Origin: Mugil cephalus
Lineage: Eukaryota > Chordata > Actinopteri > Mugiliformes > Mugilidae
DNA length: 64,000 bases
Direction: 5' to 3'
NCBI RefSeq assembly: GCF_022458985.1
Contig: NC_061786.1
Location: forward strand, 20,834,974-20,898,973
Within the stretch, counting starts at the first letter, position 1; the number at the start of each line of letters is the position of its first letter. The notes below the pieces were generated by a model. The model was not told where the DNA came from. It searched no databases and saw only the letters and a list, made by a program, of their open reading frames with translations. This document shows, piece after piece, positions 12,001 through 23,027 of the stretch. The translations under genes were made by a program, and so were the position numbers.

Positions 12001-15000
12001 ATTTATGTAATAAAACACTTTTGTCCCTTAATGATAACAAGGTAACAATTAGGGAGTTTGAATGATCAAAATTTGCTAAAAAAAATAAATGAATAAATAC
12101 ATACCTTTGCCAAATTTGATAGCAAAAAACAGAACTACCACTAATTTATCAAAAAAAAAGAAAAGATGAAAGGGCATGAGGGTTAAACATTTTCTGAGAA
12201 CAATTTTCTAAAAGATACAATTTTAAAACCCTTTAAAATATTTATTTAGTGTCGACTATTTCACAACTGCGTCAAAAGGACTCGTTCAAAGCAATGATAT
12301 ATTCTTATGAATGTCTTGACTCTATGTGGTTTAATCCTCATGATTTATTATTAAATGAGGGTTTCAACTAATACATATGTTAATTATAATCTCTGGAACC
12401 TGTGACAACATTGGTTTTTGGAAAATTCTCTTTCATAACTGAGCAGAAATACTTTTAAAAAACTGAAATATCGTGAACTTTGTGATTTGGAATTGACTCA
12501 GGAAATCGATATTTTCGTCTCCGGTTCTGCAGCATTTGGAGCAGAATGACGATGAATTGTAATTCATGTACTCGAGAGGGGAAGTGACGGGTCAGAGGTT
12601 TGAAGTGGGGAAGTGAGACAAGCTGCCATTTGTTGACCTTTGAACCTGTTACATGTTTGACATCAGCGACTCTCGCGTCCTGCCACCACATCTCCAAAAA
12701 TAGAGCGGACGTGCTCGTACTTATTCATGACCGAGACTCGGCAAGAGCTCCTTTAATGCACCTTAACGCCGCAGTCATCTTCAGTGTCAATCTGCACGAA
12801 AATCCCTCTACACATGAAAGCTTGATTTTTTAAAATTTAGCTGTTGCCTTCACAAAAGTTGTGCATTAACGATAAATGGTGCTAATGCTCGTCTAACACG
12901 TAGCGATTCCAGCCGGTCTTTGCTCGTCATCTGCAGTTTTTCAGCCTCGTCAGCGCCTTCTGGGCTCAAGGGTTGTCAGAAAGCTGCCACATGTGGGAAA
13001 TGTCACGCCTGAACACACATCGGCTGCACCTGCGGGTTTCTCTTCTCCGTGTGACGCTGACGTGTAAAGTTTAAAGTCCGCTGCACATCTGCGCTCCGTC
13101 CCACACACACCGTCTTTCCCCGCACGGCTGCAGCCGCCGGCGTATCAAATATTTTTAACCAGCACGTCGCGCTGTTATCAGTCGAAACGGCCTCGACGGA
13201 GAAAACGGCAGAGAGGTCGCGTCACCGCGCTTTAATATCTCGAGTGGCGAAATGCAGATTAGATTGTTTTATAGTGGAGATTTCTGCACAACCAGTGCAC
13301 GGCTGAGGTGATGCAACGACGATCTTTCACTAACAGCGTAGTGTCATAAACCAAAAGAAGTTAATATATATATATAACACAATAAAAGCATTCGTACACC
13401 ATTAAAACTCTGACGTCGATCGATCAGTAGGTGTAAAGTTGACCCGGTGACACGCTTTAATACTCCATCAATGCACCGCAGAATAATAGATAAATACTCT
13501 TTGAGGAAAATATGAGAAAGCAAAGCCACAAAATGAAAATAATGAAGAAATAAAGTCATTAATAAATAAAATATACACTTTAACATAAATTAATTAGAAA
13601 TAATTCAAAGTGAAATAAATACAGAAGCAGAAATTAATTAAAGCAGGCACATATATATATATTTAAATATATCTGCGGCATTTAATAGCATTTAAATGTA
13701 TTTATTGGGTCATTTATTTATTCATTTTTGAATTTTGACTGTTTTATTCCTCTACAAGAAGGCAAACTAGAGTGAATTATGATTTCCAAAGTAAAATAAA
13801 GTCATTGGGTTCAGTAAAGGAAACATTTATTTAATCTCTGTTCAAATAAATATTCACTTTTTTTTTTCATTTACAAAGTCTGATTTTGCATTAAAGTTTA
13901 TTAAAGTGCTGTTAAATTAAAGAAATTAACACGTAAATAATTGATTAAGCCAATAAATGTGAATATGATCTGTTAAATAAATCCTATGTTTGCGCAGATA
14001 AACACAGTCGATGTGTTTAAGGCTTTGATTGTTGTTGTTGCATTTAATAAATTTAAACTTGAAACTATTACATCAGACTCTGTGTCTTTGTCTCCCAGCA
14101 GGAAGTGGAGAACTTCAAGAAGCTGAACGTCATCAGTAAAGATGAGTTCGACACACTCACCCCTAAAGTTCCCGTTGAGCCGAACCAGGAACTCCCACCT
14201 CCTCCTATGCCAGGTGTGTTTTAGCTTCCTGTGCTTTTAACCAAACCTCTACCTCTATATTTGTGGAGTTATGGAATAATTACTGAGGATTTGTGTCTTA
14301 ACAAATGTGATTTATTGTTAGAATTTATCTAATAGGACTTAACCAGTCTGTTACATCATTATAAATACAGGGAATATATTTAGTAGAGTATCGTCTTATA
14401 ATAAGTAAATGTGCATTAATATCATGTCTCTGTGTGCGGTCGATGTTCTCAGTGGACAGCGGGGTAGAACTGGCTCGTTCTTTGCCTACGACGGTGCCGG
14501 AGTCGCCCAGCGCTCACCAACCCCGAACCCCTCGAACGCCTCGCACGCCGGGGCGCCAGGACCCCAACAAGACGCCGCGCTTCTACCCGGTCATGAAGGA
14601 GAGCGGCGCCATCGACGGACAGGTGAGCTCGCGGTCTCTCTGTCCTCGCTGTTTGGAGTTTTTCTTTTTCATTGTGTCGTCATTATTTATTTTAACCGGT
14701 TTCCTGCTGTTCATTGTGTTCAGGCTGTGTGTTCAACTACATGCAGATAAATCCTGCCTGTTATCTGCTTTGCATGTGTATTTGCATGGTTGCATTGTAT
14801 AAAAAGGTGCAAATACTTCTTGCCGTTGTTTAAAGGTGCATTTAGACGCCACTACTTTCTCTCTTTAAGCTAAAAATACAGCTAAACTTCAATATGTCCG
14901 CCAGCACAAGCCTCTTGTACGTAACCAGTTTTGCATTTAAACCACGTCCCGTCCTCCTCGTTCCTCCCAGATGCCGAGGAAGAAGAAGACCCGCCACAGT

Positions 15001-18000
15001 TCGAACCCTCCTCAGGAGGCCCACATCGGCTGGGTGATGGATTCCCGTGAACACCGGCCGCGTTCTGCGTCCATCAGGTCAGTAAAGCTTCCTCAAAAAA
15101 AGGGCACTTCCTCCTTTCACCTCGCCAGGGTTTACCCTCGCATCCTCTCTTTGTTGTGAAACACGTCGGTGACTTCAGTTAGCGCATGTCCTAATCGGGT
15201 TCTTACGGCGAGGTACAGGTGGCGCAAACCGACATTACAAACTGTTACAAATTCACATTTTAGAAAAAAACGTTTTTCTACAAAACGGTTTGAACCTCCA
15301 GGCCACCGTAGCTTCTGCATCTATACTTTCTTACAAACAAAAGTTGTTTATTTTCCCAAACTTGACTCAAAATCCATGCATATTACGAGCAGCGATTACA
15401 TCAAGGGTTTAAATGTCTTTTCCTCCTCTGTCCTTCCACAGCAGCTCTAATGCGTCTCCGTCAGAGGGGGCGCCGCTGTCCGGAGGTTATAGCTGCACCC
15501 CCCAGTCTCTGCCCAAGTTCTGGCATCCATCCCACGAGCTGCTGAGGGACAACGGCTTCACCCAGCAGGGATACCACAAGTACCGCCGAAGGTGCCTCAA
15601 CGGTACGGAGAGAAAGGAAAAGCTTTGCCAGAAAATGCCCGTCACAGCTCATCTCCACTTACATACATATATAATTATATTTATCACAAGCTGTTCTTCT
15701 TCTGTGCTCTCAGAGAGGAAACGGTTGGGGATCGGCCAGTCTCAGGAGATGAACACCCTGTTCAGGTTCTGGTCCTTCTTCCTCAGGGACAACTTCAACA
15801 GGAAGATGTACGAGGAGTTCAAACAGTGCGCGGTGGAAGACGCCAAAGACAATTACAGGTCGGTGAGACTTTGGAGAAGGTTTCAAGTGCTGAGCTCCGT
15901 GCAGACACGTTTATGGGGTCTGGCCTTTTCTCGAGTCGCTGGATACTTACTTAACTTATGATTATTAGTTGCAGATCTCTGGTATTTTATTTGAACTTGA
16001 TGATATTTATATGGTTGATTTATAAGGTTCATAACTTCATAGCTGGATGTTTTTGGATATGAAATATGAGCCACGCTACCGGTCAAAGGTTTTAGAACAG
16101 TCTCCTCTGGTTTAGTTGGTCAGAGCTTCATCCTAGAACAAGATAATGACCCAAAACTTTAGTCCAAGCTCTACCAGAACTACCTCAGGATAAAAACAAG
16201 ATGGAAAACTTTAAAACATGGAGTGGACCATGGCCCAGTCTCTAGACTTTAACCACATGGAGCTGGTTTGAGATGAACTGGAACAAATGGAATTTAATAT
16301 TATATTTTAGGTTATATATTGATGGGGACAAACGGGTCTAAAACTTTGAACCGGTGGTGTATATATTTTCAATTATGTGACTTCAAAGCAGAAAAATATC
16401 CAGATTGGTAACTTTTTTTTTTCCTCTGTTCATTGACAAATTGAAAAGTCATTTCAATCGCTGGTGTTTGAACAAGGTTCGGCTTCTGCTTCTGTGGGAT
16501 TATAAAAGATAAACTTTATACACAGAGTGTTGACTCTGCCAATTAAATTAACCAAATACAAAGAAAAGGAGTCAGATGTTATTAAAGCTCATAAAGAAAG
16601 CACCCAGGACTACTTTGTTAAACATTACTCACTCGTCTTTATGTAAACTTTTTTTTGAGTTGATGCCACAGAAGCGTGTAACCGCCATTGTTCAGCAGCA
16701 GAGGGTTAATTTGAAAAGCTCGCGTCTCTGTAACATATTTGTGTTCCTGCCAGAGACGCGTTCACCCACCTGCCAAACCCACATTCTTGTCTAAATAAGT
16801 AGGTGGCTCAGCCCTACATGTTGAAGTGAGAGTGAGTGTAGTCTGAGGGCGTCGCAGCCTTGTCAAGACTTTCGTGCAGCGGCGGCGGCGGCAGCGTTCA
16901 TCCGCTCAATTTATCCAGAAACCGGTTCCTCTGGTTCCCGTCGGCTGCACATAAAACTGTCAGTAATCCCTGTGATTAAACCTCTCTCTGTTGTGAAATG
17001 TTGAAGCCACATGGGAAAGTGACTGATTAAAAGACGCGGAACTGACAGCGCATAATATCCTGTTCAGATAATATCCAGATTTGTGAATCTCCGTGAGGTC
17101 AGGTGAATGTTTGATTATCGCCCTGCAGGTATGGACTGGAGTGTCTCTTCAGATACTACAGCTACGGTTTGGAGAAGAGATTCAGGTTAGATCTGTTCAA
17201 GGACTTTCAGGAAGAGACCCTCCGAGACTTTGAGAAAGGTAATGAACGTCTGAAAGAAACCAGCCTGGCCCCGAACTAAAAAAGTCACATGACTCTGGGT
17301 GTTGTTGCAGAAACACAAGTAAAAACTAAGAGACGTTAAAGGTTTTTTGTAAGTAATTCTACTTAAATTTGCTTCTATAGTCCAAATTAGGTTGATTTAA
17401 CATACTTGATTTTAATTAAACCTCTATATCCAAGTTTAGCTGATTAATTTTCCCCAATTTTAATGTTGTAAAACACAAGTTTTTGGGATAATTCCTAATT
17501 TTTGAGTTTGATTTTTCATGCACTAAAAAAAATTAATTAGATTTAATTAATCTATATCCAGTGATGATCATGTTCCGTTGGTCCTCTAAACATATATTAC
17601 GTATGGTAATAGCGTCCACTTTGATAGAATTTAAAATTTAAGGAAGCGTCTCATTGGATGAAAAAATAAGACACGCCCCCTAGTGCATGATGAGTCGTCA
17701 ACGTTTTAGAATCATTTTCCAAGAATCACAGCCTTTAAAATAACATTAGTAATACCCACAAAGTGATTTTTTTACAGTTTCTGTGCCAGGTAATGGTGCA
17801 CGGGTGATATATAGTTTATGAAAATGTATTAATAATATAATTGAAACGGAGGCTTTAACAAATAAAAAGTAAAAGAAGCCAATAAGAGCTTTGATTAGAC
17901 TTAAACTCTAAAACAAAGGCGTCTTCATATTAGTCCCAGACACGTCAAATAAGTAAGTCACAGCTTTAGAACAACTATTTAATGAGCCGCCTTAAAATAA

Positions 18001-20709
18001 ACATGTTGGCTGCGACGATGTCCGACACAGTAACTGAAAATGCAGATGTTGTCTTGCAAAAGAGCAACATGCCACCTTATATGCGGCGTAGGAAAGCTCT
18101 TAAAGCCGACTTAACCCGACCTAGAAGTTCATTCTGCAGCTCTAGTTTCTCTCTAAGCTAAACTGTTGAGAAAAAAAAGAGGGATTAAATGAGTTTCTCA
18201 ACCTATTTCAACATGGAGGGGTGACTCAGCGAAGCAGAAGCGAGAGCTGCCAGTAAAAGGCTTCGGCCCTTTTGCTTCCACTTGAGTTGTTTTTCGGTGC
18301 GGAGTCGAATGTTGGATGGATCTTGTATCAGAGGGAGGTTACGTCATGTGTGCGCACTAAACTCTGTGAAATCCACTGAAATACTTCACTTTGAACACAA
18401 AAGAAAAAAAAAAAAGTCTGTCAGGGGTTTTTAAAATGAAATAACAGAAATCAAATTACCCTCCAGTTGTTTATTACTTTTGACCGACTCCAGATGCGTT
18501 ATGACACTCGTATCCTGGCAGCAGGTTATAAAAACAAATATCTAATGGCACCATGTGACCAACGGGTGCTTTGCTTCTATCCCTCACGTTTCCTGCGACG
18601 TCTCCGCAGAAGCTTCAAAAAGTCTCTTAGTTTTTGCATGTGTTTGCCATTAAACGCAACATTTGATGTCTTCTGTACGCGGCTGACGTCCAACTCAGAG
18701 CTGATTAGACGCAGCTCAGAAACACTTAAGGTTACAAACACAAGATGAGTCGGTTTATGTGATTAAATGTAATTTGACACAGTTGTGCTCTGTTCTTATT
18801 TATTCATTTATTCATTTATTTATTAATGTTGCTCCAGGTCAGCTGTACGGACTTGAGAAGTTCTGGGCCTTCTTGAAATACTCGAAGATGAAGAACCAGC
18901 CCATCGACCCGAAGCTGCAAGAACACCTCTCCCAGTTCAAGAACCTGGAGGACTTCAGGGTGGTGGTGAGTCTCCGCTGGGTGTGGCCACATGTTTGCAA
19001 TTCCTCTCGCAGCAACCGCAGATGCGGTTTGAGGAGCTTCGTATGTTGGAAAGACAAAGACACGTTCAAGTGTCTTTTCTCGTGTCTTTCAGAGTTTTTC
19101 TCGAGGGGAAATTAGTTTGTTGCTAAGCTGAGTTATTATTGAACGAGTCAAATCCTCTAGGAATTATTTTATCTGGTGCTCGTTGTCCCACCAGAAAAAT
19201 TACTAAAATATTTTTGGGTCTTATGTCATCAGCTGTATCTGTTGCTTCACATACTTCACCCACTTTGCATCTCCATTGGTTTTATATTCAGAGCTCACTA
19301 CGCCACTAATCTCTTAAAGACGTACTGTAAATGAACATGAAAACTACCCATAATGCACCATTCTGCAAAAGATTTGAAACCTGGGCGTAATACCGTTTCA
19401 CACCGAATCCTGTTATATTTTTCGTTTTTAATATACAGATGTAATTGATTACACGAGACACTGTTTGAGATTGGACCGTTTTCCTTTTTCAGTTTCAGGT
19501 GTGATAAAGATGAGCAGTTTTATTTATTTTCGGTTCCAAAAATCGACCAAACAACCATTTTGTGCAAGTGTTGCTAAAGTTGCACTACTTTTCATGCCGG
19601 GTTCTCGCTGTGAGAAGTGACGACATAAACATATATATAAAAGAGATTTGTAATATATGAATGAAAGAGGCAACAGAAGTCTGCTTATTGAGCCAGCGAA
19701 CTTTCGGCCAATCAGAAAATGGTATTTCTCGTTGCTGGGTGAAATGGCTGCACAATATTTTATTTTTGTCCTGAAAGTCGTAAATAAAACAGTTTATTTG
19801 GTGTCAAACATACGGCCTGCAGGCCCGAAGCGGCCCACCAGAGGGTCGAATCTGACCCGCAGCAAAATCAAGTGCAAGCAAAAATAGCTTCTATTCCTAA
19901 TTTGTCCACAAGCAGCAGACATCAATGCATCAACAAATCGCACTTGTTCGTTTGTTGCACTTGTCTCCTAATTTACTTGCTCTTGTTGCTCTAAAACAAA
20001 TCTGGAGTCGTCGTTATTTATGGGTCATTCTGCTTTTATGAGTTTCTTAGAGTAATACACTGATAAATACAATAAATCAAACTCAAAGCTAAGTTCGAAA
20101 CTTAAAACGTGTTGGTTTTCTAAAAGATGTTTGTGAAATTTACACAGTAAAAGTCTTTGAATTCTGATTCCTCACTTCATTAGAATCATTAGTGGCTCTT
20201 CTTTGTAAACAGCGTCATTTTCTGGGGCCATGAAAACCTGTTTTACTACTAGTGTGGAATTATATTATTATATATATATAAAACAATATAACAGTAATAT
20301 AGTTCCGCTTCAACCAGTAGAAAATGTTGTAAACACCTTATTATGCATTAAAAATAAGCATTTAGACCGTAATCATCGCTGTGTTTTAACGGGACGTGTT
20401 CTGTGTCCTCAGCCCCCGATGGGAGAGGAGGGAGGCAGGAGAAGACGTCACTCGTCCTCGGCCGGGGACGAGGGGAGACGTCGGCGACATCCTTCCAACA
20501 CTACCTCAAAGCCCACGCAGGCCTCCAAATCCTCCGCCGCGGCTTCACAAGCGGCCGCCGCCGCCGCCGCCGCCTCGGCCGCCACCACACAGACCACGCC
20601 CAAAGATAACCCCCAGAAAACAGCAACAGCCTCAGCAGCCGCCGCCCCCCAGGGGAAGAAGACCGACGCCAGAGCCGGGAAGAAGGAAAGCGTTTCTACG
20701 AATAAATGA
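2..20709 (+). CDS. larp1b: La-related protein 1 family (LARP1B-like), 3' part of gene, 16 coding exons
   Basis: RNA-binding translation regulator; LARP1 proteins bind the mRNA cap and 5'TOP motif through the DM15 region and RNA through the La module, in the cytoplasm. Coding exons read: 2-146, 1805-1969, 3870-3986, 4079-4247, 6230-6374, 7185-7362, 8086-8282, 8927-9289, 14099-14213, 14453-14622, 14971-15077, 15442-15602, 15714-15858, 17129-17238, 18838-18965, 20413-20709 (stop). All join in frame with GT/AG ends and give 903 residues; the N-terminus lies upstream of the window. Domains in order: acidic linker, RG-rich tract, La motif ([20 protein letters not shown]), RRM-like part ending INCPEFVP, acidic and Pro-rich linker, DM15 repeats, and a poly-Ala tail. 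Exon 1805-1969 is 165 nt with phase 1 at both ends, so it could be skipped without a frameshift. The family call is firm. The B paralogue rests on pgrmc2 and jade1 nearby; LARP1 itself is the alternative. Confidence 0.93.
1216..1530 (+). repeat. Dispersed repeat family A, copy 1
   Basis: About 315 bp in larp1b intron 147-1804, similar along its length to 4862-5195 and in part to 61199-61366. Shared blocks include TTTTTAGCCATTGTTAG, TTAATGCAACAAAAACTA, ATATTACAGGAGCTTCTAA and GGCGGCCATCTTGG. Family not recognised; no coding content. Confidence 0.75.
2350..2450 (-). mobile_element. Non-LTR retrotransposon 3'-tail fragment
   Basis: AAGACTTTATTGATCCCCTG GGAG... is the reverse complement of the 'CCCAGGGGATCAATAAAGTC' tail that ends several teleost LINE families. 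A T16 tract lies just upstream at about 2319. Only the terminal part is recognisable. Confidence 0.45.
3284..3331 (+). repeat. Three tandem copies of a 16-bp unit
   Basis: GTACGTTGTTTTTAAC-type unit repeated three times with one substitution, in larp1b intron 1970-3869. Confidence 0.8.
3870..3986 (+). other. larp1b: Arg-Gly-rich (RGG) exon before the La module
   Basis: This 117-nt exon encodes [19 protein letters not shown] followed by an almost uninterrupted Arg-Gly run (about ten RG pairs) that continues into GRYEYP of the next exon. RG-rich tracts before the La motif are known in LARP1 and add RNA-binding capacity and sites for arginine methylation. The donor is CGAG|GTGGGA. Confidence 0.85.
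4248..6229 (+). other. larp1b intron with family A repeat and a CTCF-like motif
   Basis: Contains family A copy 2 (4862-5195), a CCTGCAGGGGGCAG motif (5292-5305), and at 5943-5965 a CACTAGTGTACCTAATAAAA end matching the TIR of the short element at 52550. Otherwise AT-rich without coding signal. Confidence 0.55.
4862..5195 (+). repeat. Dispersed repeat family A, copy 2
   Basis: In the larp1b intron 4248-6229. Shares CTTAGCCATTGTTAG, GTACGACCGGTTTAATGC, AATCAGAAGTGCTAATAAA, ATATTACAGGAGCTTCTAA and GGGGCGGCCATCTTGG with copy 1, and ends in an imperfectly repeated TTCCAACTCGGAAC / TTTCCGACTTC motif. Confidence 0.75.
6630..6985 (+). repeat. Dispersed repeat family B, copy 1
   Basis: In larp1b intron 6375-7184. 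Matches the reverse complement of about 55755-56105: TATTCTGCTTCATTTAAAC, GGGACAAAAGTGGACAA, AAAACCTCATCAA(A/G)TTTTAC, TTCTGTAGTTTGA(G/T)ATTACGC, GTAACGAGCTAC(G/A)ACGTC and CTAATTAGCAAG are shared in the same order. Family not recognised. Confidence 0.75.
7563..7602. repeat. Near-perfect 40-bp palindrome (17-bp arms)
   Basis: GGATGTTGGTTAATGTT, spacer GATATT, then AACATTAACCAACATCC. The arms are exact reverse complements. It sits in larp1b intron 7363-8085; the transcript could form a 17-bp hairpin. The rest of this intron is AT-rich with nothing recognisable. Confidence 0.9.
8283..8926 (+). other. larp1b intron with CT-rich tract
   Basis: A pyrimidine-rich tract with tandem CTCTCCT units at about 8626-8653; no gene seen. 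Confidence 0.6.
9471..10211. repeat. Inverted-repeat pair flanking about 700 bp
   Basis: TTAGCTGGAGGCAAAACA at 9471-9488 recurs as its exact reverse complement TGTTTTGCCTCCAGCTAA at 10194-10211. This may mark the ends of a non-autonomous DNA element or two inverted repeats. No transposase reading between them. Confidence 0.55.
12900..13260. promoter_or_regulatory. CpG-richer patch inside larp1b intron (candidate enhancer or alternative promoter)
   Basis: Noticeably higher G+C and CpG (for example CGCACGGCTGCAGCCGCCGG, CACGTCGCGCTG, GGTCGCGTCACCGCGC) than the flanking AT-rich intron, with no open reading frame or repeat signature. The regulatory role is inference. Confidence 0.3.
16076..16365 (+). 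mobile_element. Degenerate, internally deleted Tc1-like transposon
   Basis: Ends are imperfect inverted repeats: CTACCGGTCAAAGGTTTTAGA at about 16077 and the reverse complement of TCTAAAACTTTGAACCGGTG at about 16337. Inside are decayed remnants of the Tc1 DDE region: GATAATGACCCAAAA (DNDPK) and TGGCCCAGTCTCTAGACTTT... GAGCTGGTTTGAGATGAACT, a stop-interrupted version of WP-QSPDLNPIELVWDEL. Non-functional, about 290 bp, in larp1b intron 15859-17128. Confidence 0.75.
17239..18837 (+). other. larp1b intron, no recognised content
   Basis: AT-rich, with an A13 tract near 18402. No exon, RNA gene or repeat family recognised. Confidence 0.6.
19795..19900 (+). mobile_element. Fragment of a teleost GTGTCAAAC-type repeat
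   Basis: GTGTCAAACATACGGCCTGC followed by AGGCCCGAAGCGGCCCACCA and GAGGGTCGAATCTGACCCGC resembles a very common fish interspersed repeat (probably a non-autonomous DNA transposon) from memory. It lies in the last larp1b intron. Confidence 0.5.
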
Positions 20710-20785
20710 AGCCCCCTCCTCCTCCTCCTGGTGCGGGTTTGGATTGAAGAGAAGCAGAGCGAGGCGGCGGCGGCGGCGGCGGCGG
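20543..20785 (+). repeat. Triplet-repeat cluster at larp1b stop (poly-Ala and GGC/CTC runs)
   Basis: GCC/GCG triplets encode a nine-residue Ala run, then SAATT, in the last coding exon. After the stop a GGC run (20764-20784) and CTC runs follow in the 3' UTR. Confidence 0.85.
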
Positions 20786-22215
20786 CTCCTCCTCCTCCTC
20801 CACTCAGCTCAGCGTTCACTCTTTTCAGCTGCAAACTGTTTGAGTTTGAAGAGAGACTGAGCGCGGTTGACTTAAAGTTGATTGTTTTTATCAGTGCATT
20901 TCATTTTTAAAGCAAGCAAGCAAGCGTAGGCAGTGAATGTGTTCGCTCTGACCGCTCCTAACGTTTACAAAAACAAACATACAAAAAAAAAAAAAAAAAA
21001 AAATGCATTCCTTGCATTTTTTTTTGCCTTTTTATTCTCACAGATGCCAAACTCTTCATCGAGTATCAAGCTACAAGATGTAAAAAAAACTGCTCCGGTC
21101 TGTGACGAGCTGTTAAACTGTGATTCTGGTTTTGCCAAGATACTAAGAGATACTGCATTTGGTCTTGCGTGCCTTAATTTTACTCACCGGGACGTCAGGA
21201 GTGCGGTCAGTGACTAAACTATCCAAAAACTTCTTTTTTCAAAGTCTTCCTCGTTGGTTATTTGGAGCTTAAACGTGTTTAAAACTGACGCCACGCGCTG
21301 GTTCTTTCTTTCAGTTTTCATCGTGACAATCAAGTTTGACGGCTGCATTTATGAATTTGACAGGACTGACCCCCCGAAGCTGCTGGTCCATAACACGTGT
21401 TTTTTCAGTCTGACTGACGGGACAGCTCGACTACAGTGTTGGTTTTTAATTAAAACCTGCAGAATTATGACAAATTTAACTGGGATGCTTTACTTTTCAG
21501 TCCCGTTTTTTTTTTTTTTTTTTTTTTGTACCCCCAGAGGTAGTATAATTTATTGTTTTTATTTTTCCATTTACTTGATTGATGGAATAGTCTTAGGTAA
21601 TCGTTGCAGTTTTTAATGGCTTTCGCTCTTGACTATGATATTAAAAAAAAAAAAAAAAAAAAGATGTTTCTGCTGGAATTATGGGTGTGAGCTAGCATCA
21701 TAAAACTACAGTATATTTTAGCTTGAAGATTTCACCACATTATGTTTGAGGCTTGGTGCTCTAGAGCACTTGAATCGTTAACTTTCCTTTTACTTCATCG
21801 ATGGACTTAAAAGAGGATTTTTAGAGTTGAATTTAAAAGAAAAAAAAATGTAAATACTATAAAAAATCATTTGCTATTCAATTATTCTTTTGATTTTAAA
21901 GAAGTGATTTGTTTTATTGGTAGCGTGGTTTTGAGTGTGTTTTAGGATAAAGCAGTGCATGTTTAATGACTTGTAAAATGCAAAAAAATATAAAATAACA
22001 GTTGATTGTATGAACTCGTGTTTGTGTGGTCTGTTCCTTGCGCTTCTCACGACCTTGTAGCATCTCTTCTGCTGTGTCTGGGTGTGTCATCGAAGCCCGA
22101 TCAACAGGTTTTTTACTCCCAACACAACTTCATCTGCTGGCGTTATTCAGCCAAATTTGTGCCACCTTGTGCGAGTTACCGCTTATCTGTTTAAATAAAG
22201 GCAAGCAAACGGGTG
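20710..22215 (+). other. larp1b: larp1b 3' UTR
   Basis: Non-coding sequence from the TGA at 20707-20709 to just past the AATAAA at 22194. It holds a GGC triplet run (20764-20784) followed by CTC triplets, an A20+ tract (20982-21003), a T20 tract (about 21509-21528) and an A19 tract near 21643. I see no conserved protein reading. The end is inferred from the poly(A) signal; shorter forms are possible. Confidence 0.6.
22194..22199 (+). terminator. Candidate larp1b poly(A) signal AATAAA
   Basis: Canonical AATAAA about 1.5 kb after the stop codon. No other gene starts on this strand before pgrmc2 at 24125. Cleavage would be about 10-30 bp downstream. Confidence 0.5.
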
Positions 22216-22229
22216 GAAAATGTGAAAAA

Positions 22230-23027
22230 AAAGTATGCAAATATCAGTTGAACAAAAATGTAAACAAGTTCAAAGTGAAATACAAACACAACCTCTGGTC
22301 CAGATACTAAAAGTCTCAACAAAATGAAGCTAAACCTTTATAAAATTGCTTAATGCAAATTCTATTATGGTTTTAAATTACAAATGAGCATAATACGAAC
22401 GTGTAAATCATCTGTTAATACAAGGAAAAAGTAGAAAATACCAGAAGTACGGGGTCATTTTAGGTAATTTTAGGTTTACGGGTGCCGATGAGTGGACAAA
22501 AATGACCCAACACATGCTCAGAGCCAGCGGTAGGCGGGTGACTTGCTGCCTTCATGTAACCCCGTAAATCTCGCTACTCAAGAAGAAGCGAGCAAACTTC
22601 TAAGATGTCATTTATGTCAAAACATTAAAACGAATAATTTTACGATGTTAAATTCATACAAATTATTACAACTGCTTTACTGTTTTGTTTTCCATTGAAT
22701 TCCAAGAACAGAGGGATGTATATTGGACTCTCAGTTGATTGATTACTGTATTGCTTCAAATGTTTTAGATTTACAAATACGCTACAGTATCGATTAATCT
22801 TCAGTAAATCAGTAAAAAAACAGTCTTGTGAGGCCCTACAATAACATACTGGGGTTAAAATTGTAAATTTCCAGGCATTTCAATGAGCAGACGACCTTAT
22901 AAAGGGTTAAGGGGTGACGATGGGTCCCGAAGCCACATCAGCTGAGAACCACTGATCTAAACAACATTAGCTCAACTGGTGGGTTTACGGATTTCCTCTA
23001 GGACGTGAACGTGGCGTCTGGTTTGTC
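22230..23027. other. larp1b-pgrmc2 intergenic, left part
   Basis: AT-rich spacer. CACATCAGCTGAGAACCACTG at about 22935 looks like a common fish repeat end (the 'GAGAACCACTGATCTA' type). Nothing else recognised. Confidence 0.45.

Larger units (their letters stand above)
9290..14098 (+). other. Largest larp1b intron (4.8 kb)
   Basis: No exon of the family reading is missing here: ...QIECSK joins directly to [10 protein letters not shown] as in LARP1. It contains an inverted-repeat pair (9471-9488 / 10194-10211), an AT-rich block (11500-12450) and a CpG-richer patch at about 12900-13260 in an otherwise AT-rich intron. Ends at a CAGCAG tandem acceptor. Confidence 0.7.
15442..18965 (+). other. 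larp1b: DM15 cap-binding region exons
   Basis: Exons 15442-15602, 15714-15858, 17129-17238 and 18838-18965 encode the three helical DM15 repeats. Landmarks are [59 protein letters not shown] and [20 protein letters not shown]. The region ends FRVV-PPMGEEG, where remembered human LARP1 has FRVD-PPMGEEG. In LARP1 this fold binds m7G caps of 5'TOP mRNAs downstream of mTORC1. The last donor lies in GTGGTGGTGAG, so cleavage one triplet earlier would drop one Val without changing frame. Confidence 0.92.

Noticed and set aside
20448..20834. Ala-rich minus-strand frame over the end of larp1b
   Set aside because: Shadow of GCC/GGC triplet runs.
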